Origin: Bacteroidales bacterium UBA1182
GTDB lineage: Bacteria; Bacteroidota; Bacteroidia; Bacteroidales; Bacteroidaceae
DNA: 18,002 bases
NCBI GenBank assembly: GCA_002310015.1
Contig: DBYQ01000094.1
Coordinates: 1,176-19,177, forward strand
Direction: 5' to 3'
Shown piece after piece: positions 14,239 to 18,002 of the stretch. The notes beneath the pieces are model-generated. The model was not told the origin of the DNA, did not search any database, and was given only the letters and a program-made list of their open reading frames with translations. The position numbers were made by a program, and so were the translations under genes. Position 1 is the first letter of the stretch; each line of letters begins with the position of its first letter.

Positions 14239-16377
14239 TTATTTGCTTACAACAATCTTGATGCGGGCTTTTTCCTTGCCGGGGATTACCTGCATCTCAA
14301 GGGTGCCGGTGGTCTTTGTGCCCTCACCCAGCAGAGTCAGTTTGGCGGTTAGCGTGGGTTTGGGGTTGGCTGCAGTTGAGATAACATCGGTCTCAGAGAG
14401 TTGGCCTGACCACAGAACCGGTCCGTATGAGTGGCTCAGAGTCCAGGTTCCTGCATCGATATCATCAAACCAATACTCGTTTACGTTCTCCTTGAGCATG
14501 ATGTACCTTGTACCTGCACCCTGGGCATAGCCGGCATTACCGCCGCCAGCACGCTTGGCAATCTGTAACTCAGCACCAAGACCGATGGTCTCACGCGGGT
14601 TCTCCCTGTACTGCGGCAGGCCGCTTGTGAATGCCTCAACCTCAAAGTAATAGTTGGGCGATGTATTCAGAGAGTGCATGTAGAGTTCATTCTTGCCATA
14701 GACAATATAACTGTTGTACAGTTTCTTCTTTTCAATGCCGTAACGTACTATGTAGCCATCGGCACCTGCAACGGGCTCCCAGATAACGTTGGCCTCACGA
14801 CGGTCCTCTGGATTGCGTACGGCCATGAACTTCTTTACCTTCTGGGTCTTCATATTTGGTGTGGTACCGAATACACGCAGATCCTTGATTGAGAACTTGG
14901 CACCGTCATACGTAGCCACATTGACAACCTTGACATAACGTGCACTTACAGGTTTTTCCAGTTCAATGTACTCATGCTTGAGTTCCATCTTGTTCTGAGG
15001 CTTGCTTATGATCTTGGTCCAACTGGAGTTATTGTCCGATACAAACACCTCATAGCACTGATAGAGCTGCTCGGCCTGCTGCGTACGGGCACCGCCGCCC
15101 ATGCCGCCCATCATTCCGCCGCCCATTCCGCCACGGCCGCCGCCGGCACGTGCTGCGCCAATGTGATCCCAGTTCAACTGAATGGCGTTGATGGTCGCCT
15201 TGGCACCAAGGTCTACGGTAAAGAACTCACCTGCATCACCGGTTGCAGCAACCCAGCAGGTCTTGAAATCCTCATCCAGAGCCTGGCTTGGAACATAGTT
15301 CTCAAAGGTTGAAGATACAATGGCTTTCTTATTGACTGACAATAGTTTCCAATCAACGTAGTTATCTACTCCGCCTACCTTACGCTCATCAGGGTAATAC
15401 TGCGGATAGTCACCAAGAGCAGTGTTGGAATACATCACGCCCTGCTTATCAACTGCGGTGGGATATATAGCCAGTTCTGATCCGCGGCCACCCTCACCGT
15501 ACTGTGCGGGAATCATACAGATGGTCCACAGGTTACCCTTCTTGTCATGGAAGGTGCTGCCGTGTCCAGCACCTACCTGGAATCCACTGGTCTTGAAGGT
15601 TAGCGGGTTGTGTTCACTATAGGTAAACGGACCCATCGGACTGTCAGACACATAGATACCGTGTGAATATGAGATAAACTCAAGACCGATGGCTGCGTAC
15701 TGCAAATAGTACTTGCCGTTATGCTTGATCATGTAGGGACCCTCTATCCAAGGCAGCTCCTCAGGGCCGTAATCGCGGCGGCCGTTGAATATGGAGTAGA
15801 TCACATCCTCAGGCTTGCGAACCTCAAATCCGTGGTTCTTGATGTCACTCCAGAACAGAGGTTTGGGCTCACCCTTCTCCTTGAAGGTCTCCTTATCCAG
15901 CTCTACTACCTGGAAAGGCATAATCTGTGACCAGCCAAAATACATATACAGGCGACCGTCATCATCCACAAACATATTGGCATCACCGTAGCGGTCACTG
16001 CTCAGTTCACCTATCTTTTCCCACTCGCCCTTGCGCGGGTCTATGGCACGATAGACGTTACGGTTGTTCATAGAGCAGCCTATCAGCTTGCCGTCCATCT
16101 CCACCACTGATACCACACCGGCTGGATATCCGGGAGCATCCACGTATGTCCAGTTGCGGAAATCGGGAGAATACCAGTATCCGCGCCTGTGCGAAACGAA
16201 CAGGAAATAATCATCCTCAAAGATGATGACCACGGGCTCACCGCCGCGCACGGCTCGTTCATTACCTACTACCACGTCAAGCGGATTGGCAAAAGTGTGT
16301 CTGGTCTGGGCCTGAACTGCAATACCTGCCGTCAAAACAGCGGCGCATAACAATGTCTTACGGAATAAAGGTTTCAT
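14239..16377 (-). CDS. Secreted GH43-like glycosidase with F5/8C and FN3-like domains
   Basis: A 712-residue exported protein. The signal peptide (1-24) ends in VQAQ. Residues about 27-345 form a GH43-like five-bladed propeller. GGEPVVIIFEDDYFLFVS (45-62) aligns with the family's catalytic-base strand, GDANMFVDDDGRLYMYFG (131-148) carries D132 at the pKa-modulator position, and WIEGPYMIKHNGKYYLQYA (210-228) carries the likely general acid E212. Residues about 350-505 are an F5/8 type C (CBM32-like) domain, interrupted by a Gly/Met-rich stretch at 408-431. About 515-600 is an FN3-like domain (VIWEPVAGADGYIVRYG), followed by an unassigned C-terminus to 712. GH43 enzymes typically remove arabinose or xylose from plant polysaccharides, and some act on galactans. 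The base position holds Glu (E47) rather than Asp, so the exact activity is uncertain. It has its own promoter in the 68-base gap to the divergent gtrA-like gene. Confidence 0.85.
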   Translation of the reverse strand: MKPLFRKTLLCAAVLTAGIAVQAQTRHTFANPLDVVVGNERAVRGGEPVVIIFEDDYFLFVSHRRGYWYSPDFRNWTYVDAPGYPAGVVSVVEMDGKLIGCSMNNRNVYRAIDPRKGEWEKIGELSSDRYGDANMFVDDDGRLYMYFGWSQIMPFQVVELDKETFKEKGEPKPLFWSDIKNHGFEVRKPEDVIYSIFNGRRDYGPEELPWIEGPYMIKHNGKYYLQYAAIGLEFISYSHGIYVSDSPMGPFTYSEHNPLTFKTSGFQVGAGHGSTFHDKKGNLWTICMIPAQYGEGGRGSELAIYPTAVDKQGVMYSNTALGDYPQYYPDERKVGGVDNYVDWKLLSVNKKAIVSSTFENYVPSQALDEDFKTCWVAATGDAGEFFTVDLGAKATINAIQLNWDHIGAARAGGGRGGMGGGMMGGMGGGARTQQAEQLYQCYEVFVSDNNSSWTKIISKPQNKMELKHEYIELEKPVSARYVKVVNVATYDGAKFSIKDLRVFGTTPNMKTQKVKKFMAVRNPEDRREANVIWEPVAGADGYIVRYGIEKKKLYNSYIVYGKNELYMHSLNTSPNYYFEVEAFTSGLPQYRENPRETIGLGAELQIAKRAGGGNAGYAQGAGTRYIMLKENVNEYWFDDIDAGTWTLSHSYGPVLWSGQLSETDVISTAANPKPTLTAKLTLLGEGTKTTGTLEMQVIPGKEKARIKIVVSK
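15085..15156 (-). other. Gly/Met-rich low-complexity insert in the F5/8C domain
   Basis: This segment encodes residues 408-431 of the GH43-like protein, dominated by Gly with Met and Arg (for example RGGMGGGMMGGMGGGAR). It lies between beta-strands of the carbohydrate-binding-like domain, right after INAIQLNWDHIGAAR. It is in frame and repetitive at DNA level (GCC- and CAT-rich on the plus strand), consistent with expansion by slippage. Confidence 0.8.
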
Positions 16378-16409
16378 ATAGTTAGTAATTAGGTTAGTCT
16401 GATTATCTG

Positions 16410-16417
16410 CAAACTTA
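16410..16417 (-). promoter_or_regulatory. -7 box for the GH43 gene
   Basis: TAAGTTTG on the minus strand fits the Bacteroidetes -7 consensus TAnnTTTG exactly and lies 32 bases before the GH43 ATG. No good TTTG is found at the expected spacing. The 5' untranslated region holds TAACCTAATTA (16396-16386), shared with the sulfatase gene. Confidence 0.5.
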
Positions 16418-16429
16418 CATAAAATCTTA

Positions 16430-16437
16430 TAAATTTG
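16430..16437 (+). promoter_or_regulatory. -7 box for the gtrA-like gene
   Basis: TAAATTTG matches TAnnTTTG exactly, with TCTG (one mismatch to TTTG) 20 bases upstream at 16406-16409. It ends only 8 bases before the ATG at 16446. Transcription would thus begin almost at the start codon, implying a very short or leaderless mRNA if this is the real promoter. It overlaps face to face with the GH43 promoter. Confidence 0.45.
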
Positions 16438-16445
16438 TACCTCAA

Positions 16446-16856
16446 ATGGGCAAGTTAAAGGAACTCATCAATAAGAACAGAGACCAGATAAAACAATTTA
16501 TCAGGTTCTGTATAGTGGGAACGGTGGCAGCAGGCATCCACTACGGAATATATTATGTGTTGTTAAGGCTTGGCGCCGGACACAACCTGGCATACGCTAC
16601 CGGCTACATCCTAGCTTTTATCTGCAACTTTATTGCCACGAGCTATTTTACTTTCCGTACAGGCCCCAGCTGGGGTAAGTTTGCAGGTTTTGCCGGCAGT
16701 CACGCCGTCAATTTCCTGCTGCACATGGTACTGCTCAACGTATTCCTTTGGATAGGTATGCATGAACTGATTGCTCCTATTGTGGTTATGCTGGTGGCTA
16801 TGCTGGTGCAGTACACAATCCTGAACTTCGTATTCAAAAAGAAAATTGAGAATTGA
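16446..16856 (+). CDS. GtrA-like small membrane protein (putative polyprenyl-phosphate-sugar flippase)
   Basis: A 136-residue integral membrane protein with four predicted transmembrane segments (about 18-38, 45-68, 78-100 and 105-130). A basic N-terminus leads into KQFIRFCIVGTVAAGIHYGIYY, and NLAYATGYILAFICNFIATSYFTF follows, both typical of the GtrA family. Members are thought to flip undecaprenyl-phosphate-linked sugars across the inner membrane for O-antigen or other envelope glycosylation. The partner GtrB-type glycosyltransferase lies directly beyond, but on the opposite strand. The last codons (KKKIEN, stop) lie inside an AT-rich repeat that continues after the gene, so the C-terminus may have been reshaped by it. 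Confidence 0.88.
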   Translation: MGKLKELINKNRDQIKQFIRFCIVGTVAAGIHYGIYYVLLRLGAGHNLAYATGYILAFICNFIATSYFTFRTGPSWGKFAGFAGSHAVNFLLHMVLLNVFLWIGMHELIAPIVVMLVAMLVQYTILNFVFKKKIEN

Positions 16857-16884
16857 GAGTTGAGGATTGAGAATTGAGAATTAA
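16844..16884. repeat. AT-rich repeat (AATTGAG units), left arm of an inverted pair
   Basis: Near-tandem units of the type gAATTGAGa run from the last codons of the gtrA-like gene into the intergenic region. The end TTGAGAATTAA (16874-16884) is perfectly inverted at 16950-16960. Both arms enclose the terminator hairpin at 16923-16951. Similar AT-rich units are familiar at gene ends in Bacteroidales genomes (recollection, not searched). Confidence 0.6.
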
Positions 16885-16922
16885 TACGCTGTACCTGCGT
16901 AAATAATCCGCGATATAAAAAA

Positions 16923-16951
16923 GGCTTACGAAATTTTTCGCAAGCCTTTTT
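16923..16951. terminator. Bidirectional terminator between gtrA-like and gtrB-like genes
   Basis: GGCTTACGAAA (16923-16933) and TTTCGCAAGCC (16936-16946) form an 11-base stem with a 2-base loop, flanked by A and T runs on both sides. On the plus strand there is one A-C mismatch. On the minus strand the same position is a G-U pair, so the fold is fully paired for the glycosyltransferase transcript. Confidence 0.8.
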
Positions 16952-16978
16952 AATTCTCAATTATCAATTATCAATTAG
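16950..16978. repeat. AT-rich repeat (AATTATC units), right arm of an inverted pair
   Basis: TTAATTCTCAA followed by two TTATCAA-type units, inverted relative to 16844-16884. The stop codon and last codons of the glycosyltransferase gene (LIDN, stop) fall inside it, mirroring the KIEN ending of the gtrA-like gene. Confidence 0.6.
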
Positions 16979-17911
16979 TTGCTTTTCAATTATGTAGCGT
17001 GGCCGGCGTTTGATTTCCATATACATCTTGCCGATATAAGTGCCCACAATACCGATACTGATGGTAAGCACACTGCCTATGAACCATACTGAGAGCATCA
17101 GAGAACTCCAGCCCGGCACATAATGGCCCATAATGCGCGATACTATCACATAGATCAGCATTGCAAAAGCGAGTATCAGCATTACGGTTCCGGTAATTGT
17201 GATAATCTGTATCGGCCTTATGGAAAAGGAGGTTATGCCGTCAAACGCCAGATTGACCATCTTGCGCAGGGTATATTTGGATTTTCCGGCTTCACGATTT
17301 GAAATCACATCATCAACCGTAGCGCTCTTGTAACCAATCAAAGGAATTATGCCGCGCAGATAGATGTTGCGCTCTTCAAACTGCGCAAGTCCGTCAAGGG
17401 CGCGTTTTCCCATCAGTCGGAAATCAGCATGATTATAGACTGTCTGCACACCCATTGACTCCTGTAACTTATAGAATGCCTGGGCGGTATAGCGTTTCAG
17501 GACAGGATCAGCCTCACGGCTCACCTTGACTCCGTAAACCACCTCATTACCTTGAGCATACAGGTCAACCATCTGCGGAATACACTTGATGTCATCCTGC
17601 AGGTCAGCATCGATTGTAACCACGCCGTCCGCCATATCCCGTGCAGTCATCATACCGGCCATAATGGCGTTCTGATGACCCGCATTATGCGCTAAACTTA
17701 TGCCGCATACACGTGAATCCTTAGCGTGAAGCCTTTCTATTATGCTCCAGGTGGCATCCTTACTGCCGTCGTTAACAAACAGGATAAAACTGTCAGATGA
17801 CACCTTACCCTCAGCTGTCATTGCGTCAAGCAACTTCAGGAGCTTTCCGACCGACAACTCCAGTATCTCCTCCTCATTATAGCATGGTGATACAACAGCA
17901 AGCTTAATCAT
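16964..17911 (-). CDS. GtrB/DPM1-like family 2 glycosyltransferase (polyprenyl-phosphate sugar transferase)
   Basis: A 315-residue inner-membrane enzyme, predicted to transfer a sugar from a nucleotide sugar to undecaprenyl phosphate. The GT2 (GT-A) domain opens with LAVVSPCYNEEEIL. FVNDGSKDATW (45-55) and the DADLQDD metal/donor site (D101, D103, D106, D107) are diagnostic of the polyprenol-phosphate subgroup. The segment ISNREAGKSKYTLRKMVNLAFDGITSFS (about 204-231) is the usual acceptor-side region before the membrane. Two C-terminal transmembrane segments (about 234-260 and 272-296) follow, then a basic tail. The length is normal for GtrB proteins. It faces the gtrA-like gene convergently. 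The two probably act in sequence (loading, then flipping) but are not in one operon here. The donor sugar cannot be inferred. Confidence 0.92.
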   Translation of the reverse strand: MIKLAVVSPCYNEEEILELSVGKLLKLLDAMTAEGKVSSDSFILFVNDGSKDATWSIIERLHAKDSRVCGISLAHNAGHQNAIMAGMMTARDMADGVVTIDADLQDDIKCIPQMVDLYAQGNEVVYGVKVSREADPVLKRYTAQAFYKLQESMGVQTVYNHADFRLMGKRALDGLAQFEERNIYLRGIIPLIGYKSATVDDVISNREAGKSKYTLRKMVNLAFDGITSFSIRPIQIITITGTVMLILAFAMLIYVIVSRIMGHYVPGWSSLMLSVWFIGSVLTISIGIVGTYIGKMYMEIKRRPRYIIEKQLIDN

Positions 17912-18002
17912 ACCAATTAATTTTGCTGTAAAGTTATATAAAAAGAATTGAAAGGATTACATTTAATCTTCGATTGAAGATAAGCTGCGCCTCGGGATAA
18001 AA
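17912..18002. other. Upstream region of the glycosyltransferase gene, cut by the window edge
   Basis: On the minus strand TAACTTTA (17936-17929) resembles a -7 box (last base off), with no clear -33 element. A small hairpin ATCTTC/GAAGAT with a 4-base loop lies at 17966-17981, without a T run. The segment that follows (AAGCTGCGCCTCGG, 17982-17995) is GC-rich compared with its surroundings and runs to the edge. No gene is visible. Confidence 0.3.

Overview
The window comes from a member of the Bacteroidales, probably a Bacteroides- or Prevotella-like gut bacterium. Support for this: promoter -7 boxes of the TAnnTTTG type, almost no Shine-Dalgarno sequences, a Ser-type sulfatase next to an anaerobic sulfatase-maturating radical SAM enzyme, a GH43 enzyme fused to F5/8C and FN3 domains, a very large secreted FN3/GLUG/choice-of-anchor protein, and typical PyrG and GlmS sequences. 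No tRNA, rRNA, CRISPR array, transposase or phage gene was seen.

Layout. Positions 1-6455 (minus) hold the first about 2,150 residues of a giant exported multidomain protein whose C-terminus lies beyond the left edge. It contains a recent-looking internal duplication. Positions 6574-9422 (minus) hold a translationally coupled pair: a lipoprotein sulfatase followed, with a 4-base ATGA overlap, by its likely maturase. Positions 9519-13031 (minus) hold two glutamine-dependent housekeeping enzymes, CTP synthase (pyrG) and glucosamine-6-phosphate synthase (glmS), separated by a strong hairpin terminator. Positions 13032-13283 (minus) are the glmS leader. It has a good promoter, a 38-codon Asn/Gln-rich leader ORF, alternative hairpins and a terminator ending only 14 bases before the glmS start. 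This is a complete-looking transcription attenuator and the most interesting element in the window. Positions 13467-14165 (plus) hold an AT-rich orphan secreted coiled-coil protein. Positions 14239-16377 (minus) hold a GH43-F5/8C-FN3 secreted glycosidase. Positions 16446-16856 (plus) and 16964-17911 (minus) hold a convergent GtrA-like membrane protein and GtrB-like polyprenyl-phosphate glycosyltransferase, with a shared bidirectional terminator and flanking inverted AT-rich repeats that reach into both stop codons.

How the genes fit together. GlmS (amino-sugar supply), PyrG (CTP) and the GtrA/GtrB pair (lipid-linked sugar for envelope decoration) serve envelope biogenesis. The sulfatase/maturase pair and the GH43 enzyme fit breakdown of sulfated host or dietary glycans, although no SusC/SusD pair is present here. 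The leader peptide suggests that glmS responds to the supply of charged Asn-tRNA and/or Gln-tRNA, which fits an enzyme that consumes glutamine. All calls come from reading the sequence. No database search was run.
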